A stretch of 64,000 nt of DNA, from assembly GCA_900543885.1 (NCBI GenBank), contig UQTA01000012.1:1-64000 (forward strand). The letters run 5' to 3'. A model generated the notes under the pieces. The model searched no databases. It saw only the letters and a list, made by a program, of their open reading frames with translations, and had not been told where the DNA came from. Each line of letters starts with the position of its first letter. Positions within the stretch are counted from its first letter, which is position 1. Of the stretch, positions 27,187-35,035 are shown one piece after another. A program made the translations under genes and the position numbers. The DNA is from an uncultured Clostridium sp. (lineage in GTDB: Bacteria > Bacillota > Clostridia > Lachnospirales > Lachnospiraceae).

Positions 27187-27220
27187 ATAAAAACGCCTGC
27201 ATAGAGGCAGGCGTTTTTAT
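27187..27220. terminator. Terminator between NSS transporter and CobW-type gene
   Basis: AAAAACGCCTGC and GCAGGCGTTTTT form a 12-bp perfect stem with a six-base loop, flanked by A and T runs. It sits 22 bp after the 3' end of the minus-strand CobW-type gene. Confidence 0.88.
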
Positions 27221-27241
27221 AAGAGAGGGTTCTGATCATAG

Positions 27242-28180
27242 TTACCGTTTTTTCCAGGTTATTTTCTTTTGTATCATTTTACTTAATATGATGCGGCGGA
27301 TAGGCTGCCGCATCATATCTGTACCGATAAATACAGCTTTTCCTGCTTTTAAAGGTTCGCAGCCAGTAATACCGTAACGGCTGTCAGCTACATCAAATTG
27401 AAACCATTCAGAACCGGCAGGAAGCTGTCCCTTGGCACGGAATATATTTCCATATTGTCCACGTATCACATTCTCCAAAAACATAAGAAGAGACTCTGGA
27501 GAGGCAAAACAGGCATTTTCAATAGAGAAGGTATTCGGCAGTTCTTCGCTTTCAGCTGCTTTTGATTCATAGATCTGCCCATCATAGCCTGTTTCAAGAA
27601 GGTGCAGCCAGTTATTTTTTGAAAGAGAAGAGTAATGGTCGGTATAGATCGTGGCCTTGGGATTAATTCTGGTTAAGATCTGTCTGGCCTGTTCTTTTTC
27701 CTCAGGAGAAGCTTGTTCGGATTTTGAAAGGAAAATGGTTCCGGCTTCCCGTATCTGATTTTCGTAGAGAGACGGATATTCTTTCAAATAGCGGCTGCAG
27801 CTGTATATATCTGCAATAGTCACAGGTGCTAAGATGGAAATGCGTTCGTATTCGATCTGTTTAACGTTTTCAAGTACATTGCCTAACATACCAACGCCTG
27901 TAGGCTCGATTACCAGATATTCCGGGTCAATGGTATTGGCAATGGAGAGAACAGACAGTGAAAAATCTCCTTTGGCAGAGCAACAGATACAGCCTTCCGT
28001 CATTTCCCAGATATTGACAGGGCTTTGTCCTTCTTCTGCACGCAGACGATCTGCGTCAATACCGGCAGCACCATATTCATTTTCTAGAATGGCAAACTCT
28101 TTTCCGGTATGTCTGGCAAGAGCTTTGATAAAAGTGGTTTTTCCTGCTCCCAGGAAGCCGGATACGATCAATATTTTCAT
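27242..28180 (-). CDS. CobW/G3E family GTPase (putative metallochaperone)
   Basis: The 312-aa protein has the G3E P-loop SGFLGAGKTTFIKAL, the metal-binding CxCC motif in MTEGCICCSAKGDF, and IEPTGVG. G3E GTPases deliver or insert metals (Zn, Co, Ni) into client proteins. The C-terminal half is less conserved and lacks a histidine-rich stretch. Its neighbour upstream is a zinc-dependent alcohol dehydrogenase, so a zinc role is possible, but about 80 bp and a GC-rich hairpin separate the genes. Start ATG has AGGAC upstream. Confidence 0.85.
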   Translation of the reverse strand: MKILIVSGFLGAGKTTFIKALARHTGKEFAILENEYGAAGIDADRLRAEEGQSPVNIWEMTEGCICCSAKGDFSLSVLSIANTIDPEYLVIEPTGVGMLGNVLENVKQIEYERISILAPVTIADIYSCSRYLKEYPSLYENQIREAGTIFLSKSEQASPEEKEQARQILTRINPKATIYTDHYSSLSKNNWLHLLETGYDGQIYESKAAESEELPNTFSIENACFASPESLLMFLENVIRGQYGNIFRAKGQLPAGSEWFQFDVADSRYGITGCEPLKAGKAVFIGTDMMRQPIRRIILSKMIQKKITWKKR

Positions 28181-28219
28181 ATAATTGTCCTAAATCCCTC
28201 TGCTTTTTGTCAGTATAGA

Positions 28220-28244
28220 GAGGACGCGTCAGCGGCGCGTCCTC
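28220..28244 (-). terminator. GC-rich hairpin after the alcohol dehydrogenase gene
   Basis: GAGGACGCG pairs with CGCGTCCTC. On the minus strand it follows the adh stop, but there is little T-run, so it may attenuate rather than stop transcription into the CobW-type gene. Confidence 0.4.
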
Positions 28245-28261
28245 CAGATCAGATATTTAAT

Positions 28262-29323
28262 TTATTCCTCGATCACAACAACCGGCTTGATCAGATCAGC
28301 TGGTTTGTCTCTCATAAGGAACAATGCCTCTTCCAGATGATCCCATCCCTTAAATACATGAGTACTTAATGGAGAGACATCCAGTTTACCGGCAGACACT
28401 AAAGCACCAAGTTTTTCCATACGTAAACGTCCGCCTGGCATCAGACCGCCATTGATCTGCTTATGGCCCATACCTACACCCCATTCAGTACGTGGGATAT
28501 CAATGGTGTCACCAGAACCGAGGTAGTTTACATTACCGATTTTGCCGCCTGGCTTTAAGCATTTAACTGCTTCTGCGAAGGTCTCAACGCCGCCGCCTGC
28601 AATCACAACTTTGTCAACACCCTTGCCGTCTGTCATATCCATAACCTGTTTCCAGATCGGACCGTTTTTATAGCTTACGAAATCAGTAGCACCATATTTC
28701 TTTGCGGCTTCTACACATACAGGACGGGTTCCAACTGCGATGATGCGGGATGCACCGCGCATATTGGTTCCGGCTACAGACATAAGTCCTACTGGTCCGA
28801 TACCAACAACTAAAACGGTATCACCAAACTGTACATCTGCCAGCTCTACGCCGTGGAAACCGGTAGGTACCATATCAGACAGCATACATGCGTCTACAGG
28901 ATTGATATTGGATGGAAGCAGTGCCAGGTTTCCGTCTGCATCATTTACATGGAAGTATTCTGAAAATACACCGTCTTTAAAGTTGGAGAATTTCCAGCCT
29001 GCTAACATGCCGCCGGAGTGCATGGAATAGCCGGCCTGAGCCTCTAAGGAGTTCCAGTCAGGAGTAATAGCAGGAACCAGTACACGGTCGCCTGGTTTGA
29101 AATCCTTAACCATAGAGCCGACTTCAACGACCTCTGCGCAGCATTCATGTCCTAAGATCATATTGTGGCGATCGCCGATCGCGCCTTCCCAGAGAGTGTG
29201 TACATCGGAAGTACAGATAGCAACTGCTAATGGCTTACAGATGGCATCCATTGGTCCACATGTAGGACGTTCCTTCTCAATCCAGCCAGATTCCCCGATT
29301 TTCAACATTGCGTAACCCTTCAT
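28262..29323 (-). CDS. adh: Zinc-dependent, probably NADP-linked secondary alcohol dehydrogenase
   Basis: The 353-aa protein closely resembles the Clostridium beijerinckii / Thermoanaerobacter secondary alcohol dehydrogenase, which reduces ketones such as acetone or acetoin with NADPH. Catalytic zinc ligands match: Cys37 (AICTSDVHT), His59-Glu60 (ILGHECC) and Asp150 region (LSDMVPTGFHG). The nucleotide fold VGIGPVGLMSV is followed by GTRPVC, close to the GSRP motif that selects NADP. The ATG has AAAGGAG upstream on its strand. The 180-bp AT-rich gap before it probably holds its promoter, though I could not fix one. Confidence 0.9.
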   Translation of the reverse strand: MKGYAMLKIGESGWIEKERPTCGPMDAICKPLAVAICTSDVHTLWEGAIGDRHNMILGHECCAEVVEVGSMVKDFKPGDRVLVPAITPDWNSLEAQAGYSMHSGGMLAGWKFSNFKDGVFSEYFHVNDADGNLALLPSNINPVDACMLSDMVPTGFHGVELADVQFGDTVLVVGIGPVGLMSVAGTNMRGASRIIAVGTRPVCVEAAKKYGATDFVSYKNGPIWKQVMDMTDGKGVDKVVIAGGGVETFAEAVKCLKPGGKIGNVNYLGSGDTIDIPRTEWGVGMGHKQINGGLMPGGRLRMEKLGALVSAGKLDVSPLSTHVFKGWDHLEEALFLMRDKPADLIKPVVVIEE

Positions 29324-29505
29324 AAATAATGTTCTCCTTTCAGTGATGTATTGATATAGTTTTGCTTGTTAAAAAAATATCATCTGATAGTTAAAAATAT
29401 ATCACTAAAAGGTTATAAAATCAATGGAGATTTTATAGGCATATTTCACAATGTTTCGGATATCATTTTATAACAAATGCTATAAAGATTATTTAAAGGT
29501 ATCTT

Positions 29506-30174
29506 TTATGAAAGAGCCTGAAAGAGTTTCAAAGCAGAGCTAAGACTGATGCCAAAACGGCTGCATCCGGCTTTTTCCATAGAGCGGATAGTTTCTAGCG
29601 TACGAATGCCCCCGGCAGCCTTGATCTTAATGCGGCCTTTGGCTTCGTTTGCCATGATCTGCACCTGTGAGAGCGTGGATGGATGGGAAGGGTACCAGCC
29701 GGAGCTGGTTTTTACATAGTCAGCACCAGCCTGGATACATAAATTTACAGCTCGTCGGATTTCGCCTTCTGTTAGCTGAGGTGCTTCAATGATAACCTTT
29801 AAGATATCATTGCCGGTTACTTCACGGACAGCAGCAATATCTTCGATCACATAATTATCTTCATGGCTCTTTAATGCTGTTAAATTCATAACCATATCAA
29901 ATTCTTTACAACCAACTTGTCTTAATTCTTTTGCCTGTCTGCTTTTCTGAAAAGTAGTATCCCCGCCGCTGGGAAAACTGATGACACCGCCGACATGGAT
30001 ATCTGGATAAGGAGCAAGCTTTTCCGCTACATAAGAAGAAAAAGAGGGCAGTGTAAAGGCAGCGGCAAAGTGATACTGGATGGCTGCTTGGATCATTGCA
30101 TCAATTTCGCTGCAGGTATGAAAGGCTTGAACGCAGCTGATATCAATTTTTTTTGCGAGTTCTGTAAAACACAT
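29506..30174 (-). CDS. deoC: Deoxyribose-phosphate aldolase-like protein (DeoC family)
   Basis: The 222-aa product is a class I aldolase of the DeoC fold: VGGVISFPSGGDTTFQK, EFDMVMNLTALKS, LKVIIEAPQLTEGE, the Schiff-base lysine in DYVKTSSGWYPSHPS and KAAGGIRTLET. DeoC splits deoxyribose 5-phosphate to acetaldehyde and glyceraldehyde 3-phosphate, but the active-site follow-on SSGW differs from the usual STGF, so a related sugar phosphate is possible. ATG 30174 with GGAAGGAG upstream is better than the longer frame. It begins one base after the gntR stop, so the two are co-transcribed. Confidence 0.85.
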   Translation of the reverse strand: MCFTELAKKIDISCVQAFHTCSEIDAMIQAAIQYHFAAAFTLPSFSSYVAEKLAPYPDIHVGGVISFPSGGDTTFQKSRQAKELRQVGCKEFDMVMNLTALKSHEDNYVIEDIAAVREVTGNDILKVIIEAPQLTEGEIRRAVNLCIQAGADYVKTSSGWYPSHPSTLSQVQIMANEAKGRIKIKAAGGIRTLETIRSMEKAGCSRFGISLSSALKLFQALS

Positions 30175-30175
30175 A

Positions 30176-30895
30176 CTATTTGCTCCTTCCTTTTCCTGAA
30201 ATCTCTGCTTCATATTGACTGCCGATGATGCGCACATGGTCGATACTTACAGGTTTATCTTGATAATAGGAGATACGCCGGATCACCAACAGTGCAGTTT
30301 TTGGCTCCACATCCAGAACACGGGCTTCTAAGAAGTCAGCAGATTTGGCAGAGATACGGTCTTTTGTAGAATCAATGATCAGATTATAAGTTTCTTCTAA
30401 AAACTGATATAAGGCAACGAAATGACCGTTATGCTGTTCGATACCGGGAACCTTTGCGTATTCAATATAGTTTTCCATTAATGTTACAGGTTTGCCGTCT
30501 GCCAGCTGCAGACGCTGGATGCGGGCAACGGGCGATCCTTCTGATAGACAAAGGTCCGCAGCTATATCGCTGGAAGCAGGGATCACATCGATCATCATGC
30601 TTGCAGTGGTCACTTCGTAGCCTTGTTTTCGCAAAGACTCTGTTACAGAGGTTACCTGGTTGTAGTTCTGAGTTGTGCGGTTGTCTATGACCATGGTACC
30701 GCAGCCCTGGCGTACATTTAAAATGCCTTCGTCGGAGAGCATCTTTACCGCTTTGCGGATGGTAGTCCGGCTGACCTGGTATGAGAATTCTAATTCCTGT
30801 TCCGTAGGAAGAAAGCTTCCTGGTGGATAAGAGCCGTTTTTTATGGCATTTTTCAATTTATCGTATATTTTGATATAAATAGGTGTACTTGTCAT
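30176..30895 (-). CDS. GntR-family transcriptional regulator with UTRA domain
   Basis: The 239-aa protein has an N-terminal GntR winged helix (PPGSFLPTEQELEFSYQVSR and TTIRKAVKMLSDEGILNVRQ) and a C-terminal UTRA-type ligand domain (residues about 85-235). HutC/TreR-type members bind sugar phosphates or similar metabolites. It is transcribed together with the deoC-like gene, so it most likely regulates that gene in response to the aldolase substrate. ATG 30895 is preceded by TGGAG on its strand; the frame is open further upstream without a ribosome binding site. Confidence 0.88.
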   Translation of the reverse strand: MTSTPIYIKIYDKLKNAIKNGSYPPGSFLPTEQELEFSYQVSRTTIRKAVKMLSDEGILNVRQGCGTMVIDNRTTQNYNQVTSVTESLRKQGYEVTTASMMIDVIPASSDIAADLCLSEGSPVARIQRLQLADGKPVTLMENYIEYAKVPGIEQHNGHFVALYQFLEETYNLIIDSTKDRISAKSADFLEARVLDVEPKTALLVIRRISYYQDKPVSIDHVRIIGSQYEAEISGKGRSK

Positions 30896-30965
30896 ATTGT
30901 TTTCTCCATCTGTATTTTTCTCTGCGCCCATCATATAACATTTAAGAGCAAAACGCAAAAGAAAT

Positions 30966-31116
30966 GTTACAGTTCAGCCTTGCGAAGATGTAGGGTTAAA
31001 AGTACGTTGAAAACTTGTTTTCATAAGTGCTTTTGGCCCTAAATCTTCATAAGGCAGACGCCCAAAGCTTCTTGTCCGCTATAAGCGGGCAAGAAGATGC
31101 AAGGCTGAACTGTAAC
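30966..31116. repeat. 151-bp palindromic interspersed element, copy A2
   Basis: It has the same end sequences and internal blocks as copy A1 (25446-25596), with scattered substitutions, several of which keep pairing. It fills the gap between the divergent gntR and kdgF genes, only about 15 bp before a LacI-type operator and promoter. Confidence 0.9.
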
Positions 31117-31130
31117 AAAGAAATAGAAAA

Positions 31131-31144
31131 AGTAAACGTTTACT
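31131..31144 (+). promoter_or_regulatory. LacI-type operator upstream of kdgF
   Basis: AGTAAACGTTTACT is a perfect 14-bp palindrome with a central CG, the usual form of LacI/GalR-family sites. It abuts the -35 of the promoter at 31146-31174 and a LacI-family gene lies at the end of the same unit. Confidence 0.65.
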
Positions 31145-31145
31145 C

Positions 31146-31174
31146 TTGACGGTTCAGAGAAGGATCCATATAAT
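31146..31174 (+). promoter_or_regulatory. Sigma-A promoter of kdgF-isomerase unit
   Basis: TTGACG, 17-base spacer, TATAAT: close to consensus. It starts 38 bp before the kdgF ATG and is next to the operator at 31131-31144, so repression by blocking RNA polymerase is likely. Confidence 0.75.
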
Positions 31175-31211
31175 AAGATTTATCATCAAAATATAAAGAA
31201 AAGGAGAAGTT

Positions 31212-31556
31212 ATGGATTATCCGGCTAAAGATCAGAGATGGATATTTTATGAAAAAACGGAAGCACAGGAAACAGCACCGGGGGTGGTGCGTCGGGTTTT
31301 AGCATATTGTGATGATGTTATGTGTGTGGAGAATACCTTTAAAAAAGGAGCAATCGGCTCGATGCACAATCATCCTCATACCCAGATCACCTATGTGGCA
31401 TCTGGCAAGTTTGAATTTACCATTGACGGAGAAGTACATACAGTCAGTAAAGGGGATACGCTGCTAAAACAGGATGGAGTCATGCATGGCTGTACTTGCC
31501 TGGAGGATGGCGTTCTGATCGACATTTTCACTCCAATGAGAAAGGACTTTTTATAA
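31212..31556 (+). CDS. kdgF: Cupin-domain protein (KdgF-like)
   Basis: The 114-aa single-domain cupin has the two metal-binding motifs: GSMHNHPHTQITYVASGKFEF and GDTLLKQDGVMHGCTC. It resembles KdgF, which linearises unsaturated uronates released from pectin or alginate. The gene shares a promoter with the RpiB/LacAB-type isomerase downstream. No polysaccharide lyase or other uronate gene is present in the window, so the substrate is an inference from the family. ATG 31212 follows AAAAGGAG. Confidence 0.78.
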   Translation: MDYPAKDQRWIFYEKTEAQETAPGVVRRVLAYCDDVMCVENTFKKGAIGSMHNHPHTQITYVASGKFEFTIDGEVHTVSKGDTLLKQDGVMHGCTCLEDGVLIDIFTPMRKDFL

Positions 31557-31616
31557 GAACATTTCACAAAATCAGGTACCAAACAATTTCAAGAGTAAAT
31601 AAAAGGAGAATAAGGT

Positions 31617-32258
31617 ATAAGAATTGCATTGATCAATGAAAACAGCCAGGCCGGCAAAAATGGGGTTATTTATCGTGAATTGAGCGGCGTAGTGGAACCT
31701 ATGGGTCATGTGGTTGATAACTACGGCATGTATTCTGCAGATGATGAGGCACAGCTTACTTATGTGCAGTGCGGTGTTCTGGCATCTTTACTGCTTTCTT
31801 CCGGGGCAGCAGATTTTGTAGTGACCGGCTGTGGTACGGGTCAGGGAGCGATGATCGCCTGCAACAGTTTTCCAAATGTGGTATGCGGACATGTGTCAAA
31901 TCCTTCGGATGCGTTTCTGTTTGCCCAGGTAAACGATGGCAACTGCGTATCTATGCCATATGCACAGAACTATGGATGGGGCGGCGAACTGAATCTGCGT
32001 TACAGTTTTGAAAAGCTGTTTGGTTTTGGCAGTGGCAATGGTTATCCGCCGGAGCGTGTGGTGCCGGAACAGAGAAATAAGAAGATCCTGGATCAGGTGA
32101 GAGCCAATAACTTCAAAGATGTGATCACCTGCTGCAAGGGACTGGATCAGGATCTGGTAAAAGGGGCAGTGGCCGGACCAAAGTTTAAGGAACTGCTTTT
32201 TGCAAACTGCAAAGATGAAGCAATCAGGGCTTATGTGGAGACAATTTTGCAGGACTAA
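31617..32258 (+). CDS. RpiB/LacA/LacB-family sugar-phosphate isomerase, ATA start
   Basis: The protein (213 aa from 31617) is a RpiB/LacAB-fold isomerase: ALINENSQAGKN, NYGMYSADDEAQLTYVQCG, VVTGCGTGQGAMIACN, GWGGELNLRY. Relatives begin MKIALINENSQA; here the matching codons read ATA AGA ATT GCA TTG, so the expected start codon is ATA at 31617, nine bases after AAGGAG. The first conventional start in frame is TTG 31629, which is too far from that site and would remove four conserved residues. The gene otherwise looks intact, so it may be poorly translated, use AUA, or reflect a sequence error. It likely acts on a ketose/aldose phosphate with the KdgF-like neighbour. Confidence 0.75.
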   Translation: MRIALINENSQAGKNGVIYRELSGVVEPMGHVVDNYGMYSADDEAQLTYVQCGVLASLLLSSGAADFVVTGCGTGQGAMIACNSFPNVVCGHVSNPSDAFLFAQVNDGNCVSMPYAQNYGWGGELNLRYSFEKLFGFGSGNGYPPERVVPEQRNKKILDQVRANNFKDVITCCKGLDQDLVKGAVAGPKFKELLFANCKDEAIRAYVETILQD

Positions 32259-32269
32259 GAGAGAATGGA

Positions 32270-33322
32270 TCAGTCAGGTGTGAAACTGCTGCTTAGGACT
32301 ACTTCAGGCTCTACGACGATGCAGCTGCTGCAGGGCTGTTCTTTCTTCAACAGGTAATCGACCAGGACTTTTACGGAAAGAGAGCTTTGCTGAGAGATTT
32401 TTTTGTCGATGACTCCCCGAAGGATACCTGAAGACAGAGCCTGGCGGCTTTCCGTGAAAAGATCATTGCCAATGATCTGGATATGATCCTGGATTCCCAT
32501 CTGCCGGATACATTCACAAATGTGGTAGGTAAAACGGGCACTGCAGGTGTAGACAGCGTAGGTATCAGGATGGGCATTCAGATAATGCCGGATATCTTCG
32601 CAGACAGTGCGTGGATCAAATCCTGGAAACGAAACTGTTTCAATGGACGGCGCATAAGTCTGCAGGTAAGTCAGAAATGCCTGCATATTAATTTGCTGAT
32701 CCTGCATGCCAAAAGGACCGTAGTCTCCTGCGATGAGGATCTTTGCCGGATAATTCGGGGGCAGAAAAGCAGTAAGCAGTTCACCTGCAAGGCGCCCGAC
32801 GATCGTATCGTTAGCTTTAATGCAGCAAAGACGGTGATCCCTATGCAGATCAGCACCGAGAAGGATCACCGGGATCTGTTTATGGGCAAATTTTTCCAGA
32901 AAACAGGCAGAGCGATCCTGGTCTATGGCGATGGTGATCAGTCCCTGGATCTGATCAGAATCCTGTGTAAATATTTTTTCCAGCATCAGCCCGTTGCCGT
33001 CGCGGGTGAGGGGATATGCGTATTCTGAGACAGTGACAGGAAATTCCCTTATAGTTTCCAGATAACTTCTGACACCGTTCCAGAGAGCACCGTAATAAAA
33101 ACGGTTGTCACCATCTGCATCAGGCAGAGCGACTGCAATACGAAATTTTTTCTTGGAAAGAGAGGATGCCATATAATTAACCCGGTATCCCATTTGCTCT
33201 GCAGTCTTCATGATCTCTGCACGCCGCTTTTCGCTGACGCCTTCTTTTCCATTCAGTGCTTTATGAACAGTGGTGATCGTTACGCCCATTTTCTGCGCAA
33301 CATCTTTTAATGTCACTGGCAT
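32270..33322 (-). CDS. LacI-family transcriptional regulator
   Basis: The 350-aa repressor has the LacI N-terminal helix-turn-helix (VTLKDVAQKMGVTITTVHKA, then LNGKEGVSEKRRAEIM) and hinge, then a periplasmic-binding-like sugar domain. It converges on the kdgF-isomerase unit with 11 bp between stops and probably binds the palindrome at 31131-31144. A weaker similar sequence (AACCGTTT, about 33388-33395) near its own promoter may give autoregulation. The sugar domain is divergent, so the inducer is unknown. Confidence 0.88.
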   Translation of the reverse strand: MPVTLKDVAQKMGVTITTVHKALNGKEGVSEKRRAEIMKTAEQMGYRVNYMASSLSKKKFRIAVALPDADGDNRFYYGALWNGVRSYLETIREFPVTVSEYAYPLTRDGNGLMLEKIFTQDSDQIQGLITIAIDQDRSACFLEKFAHKQIPVILLGADLHRDHRLCCIKANDTIVGRLAGELLTAFLPPNYPAKILIAGDYGPFGMQDQQINMQAFLTYLQTYAPSIETVSFPGFDPRTVCEDIRHYLNAHPDTYAVYTCSARFTYHICECIRQMGIQDHIQIIGNDLFTESRQALSSGILRGVIDKKISQQSSLSVKVLVDYLLKKEQPCSSCIVVEPEVVLSSSFTPD

Positions 33323-33360
33323 AGTCTTTACCTGCCTCTCTGTGGTTTCTTACTGAGATA

Positions 33361-33389
33361 AGTATATCGATTTTATGGAAATCAGACAA
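33361..33389 (-). promoter_or_regulatory. Possible promoter of the LacI-family gene
   Basis: Read on the minus strand: TTGTCT (33389-33384), 17-base spacer, TATACT (33366-33361), about 40 bp before the ATG. A partial LacI-like half-palindrome overlaps the -35. Confidence 0.4.
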
Positions 33390-33478
33390 CCGTTTTTGAA
33401 AATATGGCAGGAATTGCAGGAGATCAGGTGCTTTTTAGCAAAGTTATCAAAAAAATACTAGCGTTTTTCGGCCTGCCA

Positions 33479-33487
33479 TGCTATAAT
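33479..33487 (+). promoter_or_regulatory. Extended -10 of the tig promoter
   Basis: TGCTATAAT gives a perfect -10 with extended TG. No good -35 is present 17 bases upstream. It lies about 70 bp before the tig start in the divergent gap. Confidence 0.5.
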
Positions 33488-33558
33488 GCTAACTTGAAGT
33501 GTAGCGCCCTCATGGATATGGGCGAATCACATATATTTTCAAGGAGGAACCCGTAGAA

Positions 33559-34845
33559 ATGAGTGTACAGGTAGAAAAATTAGAGAAAAACATGGCAAAA
33601 CTGACTGTAGAAGTCAGCGCTGAGGATTTTAAGGCTGCGATCAAGAAAGCGTTCAACAAGAATAAGAACCGCTTCTCCATCCCAGGCTTCCGTAAAGGAA
33701 AAGCTCCTCAGGCTATGATCGAAAAGATGTATGGCGAAGGCGTATTTTATGAGGATGCAGCTGATGAAGCAATCAACGCTTCCTACGCTGAGGCTATGAA
33801 GGAAAGCGGATTAGAGATCGTTTCCAGACCAGAAGTTACCATCGAGAAGATCGGCAAAGATGAGCCATTCGTATACAGCGCATTAGTAGCAGTTAAGCCA
33901 GAAGTTACTTTAGGCCAGTATAAGGGTGTAGAAGTAGAGAAGGCAGATGCTTCTGTAAGTGCAGAGGACGTTGAGGCTGAATTAAAGAAAGTTCAGGAGC
34001 AGAACGCAAGACTGCTGACTGTTGAAGATCGTGGAGTAGAAGACGGTGACCAGACCGTGATCGATTTCGAAGGCTTCGTAGACGGCAAGGGCTTCGAAGG
34101 CGGCAAAGCGGAGGACTATCCATTAACCATCGGTTCTCATTCCTTCATCGATACCTTCGAGGAGCAGCTGATCGGCAAGAAGATTGGTGAAGAGTGCGAA
34201 GTAAACGTAACCTTCCCAACCGAGTATCATGCAGCAGAACTGGCTGGAAAGCCAGCTACCTTCAAGGTAACTGTTAAGGAGATCAAAGTAAAAGAACTTC
34301 CAGAGTTAAATGATGAATTTGCATCTGAGGTTTCTGAATTCGATACTTTAGAAGAGTACAAGAAGGATGTTGAGAAGAAGTTAGCTGAGAAGAAAGAAAT
34401 CGAAGCAAACTCCAAGAACGAAGACGCTGTAGTTGCTAAGGTTGTTGAGAATGCATCTATGGAGATCCCAGAGAAGATGATCGATGCTCAGGCTGAGAAC
34501 ATGGTTCAGGATATGGCACGTCGTATGCAGAGCCAGGGACTGTCTCTGGATATGTACTTAAAGTACACCGGTATGACTGTAGAGCAGATGAAGGAACAGG
34601 CTCGTCCAGATGCTGAGAAGAGAATCCGCACCAGACTGGTTCTGGAGGCTGTTGCTAAGGCAGAGAACATCCAGATCTCTGACGAGAAGGTTGACGAAGA
34701 AGTAGCTAAGATGGCTGAAGCTTACAAGATGGAAGTTGAGAAGTTAAAGAGCTACATGAGCGAAAGCGATGTTAAGCAGATGAAGGAAGACCTGGCTGTA
34801 CAGCAGGCAGTTGATCTGTTAGTAGCAGAAGCTAAGCTGGTTTAA
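33559..34845 (+). CDS. tig: Trigger factor
   Basis: Trigger factor binds the ribosome and shields nascent chains. The N-terminal ribosome-binding domain contains the signature region FSIPGFRKGKAPQAMIEKMYG, followed by an FKBP-type prolyl isomerase domain (GDQTVIDFEGFVDGKGFEGG, about residues 155-235) and a helical C-terminal chaperone domain rich in Glu and Lys. 428 aa is the normal length. Strong AAGGAGG precedes ATG 33559. Codon use is strongly biased, as expected for an abundant protein. The order tig-clpP-clpX-lon-ysxC is conserved in Firmicutes. Confidence 0.95.
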   Translation: MSVQVEKLEKNMAKLTVEVSAEDFKAAIKKAFNKNKNRFSIPGFRKGKAPQAMIEKMYGEGVFYEDAADEAINASYAEAMKESGLEIVSRPEVTIEKIGKDEPFVYSALVAVKPEVTLGQYKGVEVEKADASVSAEDVEAELKKVQEQNARLLTVEDRGVEDGDQTVIDFEGFVDGKGFEGGKAEDYPLTIGSHSFIDTFEEQLIGKKIGEECEVNVTFPTEYHAAELAGKPATFKVTVKEIKVKELPELNDEFASEVSEFDTLEEYKKDVEKKLAEKKEIEANSKNEDAVVAKVVENASMEIPEKMIDAQAENMVQDMARRMQSQGLSLDMYLKYTGMTVEQMKEQARPDAEKRIRTRLVLEAVAKAENIQISDEKVDEEVAKMAEAYKMEVEKLKSYMSESDVKQMKEDLAVQQAVDLLVAEAKLV

Positions 34846-34850
34846 TTTAT

Positions 34851-34880
34851 ATTACAGCTCAGCCTTGTGAAGATACAAAG
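34851..34880. repeat. Remnant left end of family A palindromic element
   Basis: ATTACAGCTCAGCCTTGTGAAGATACAAAG matches the left end of copies A1-A3 with a few changes (GTTACAGTTCAGCC... in those). The rest of the element is gone. It begins six bases after the tig stop. Confidence 0.6.
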
Positions 34881-34920
34881 CTGGACGGCAGTTAATTTAT
34901 TAAAAGTATTTACAAAAGAG

Positions 34921-34957
34921 ACCGGGGGGATTCTCTGCTGAGAGTCTCCTTGGTTTT
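34921..34957 (+). terminator. Terminator after tig
   Basis: ACCGGGGGGATTCTC and GAGAGTCTCCTTGGT form a long stem with several G-U pairs and a TGCT loop, followed by TTTT. It separates tig from clpP. Confidence 0.7.
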
Positions 34958-34970
34958 GTGTATTAGACAA

Positions 34971-35027
34971 GTACCTGGGAAAAATTCCCGTTATGGAGAA
35001 AACCAGGTATAAAGATCATAACGGAGG
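34971..35027 (+). promoter_or_regulatory. Two interleaved inverted repeats in the clpP leader
   Basis: TACCTGG (34972-34978) is complementary to CCAGGTA (35003-35009), and CCGTTATG (34988-34995) is complementary to CATAACGG (35017-35024). The two stems cross each other (pseudoknot topology), so they would either form a pseudoknot or compete. The right arm of the second stem overlaps the first bases of the clpP ribosome binding site (GGAGG, 35023-35027). Regulation of ClpP translation is an inference. Confidence 0.5.
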
Positions 35028-35035
35028 ATGGCTAT

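Noticed and set aside
25446..31116. CRISPR-like array suggested by repeated GTTACAGTTCAGCC sequences
   Set aside because: The copies are kilobases apart, palindromic over their whole length and not arranged as repeat-spacer units.
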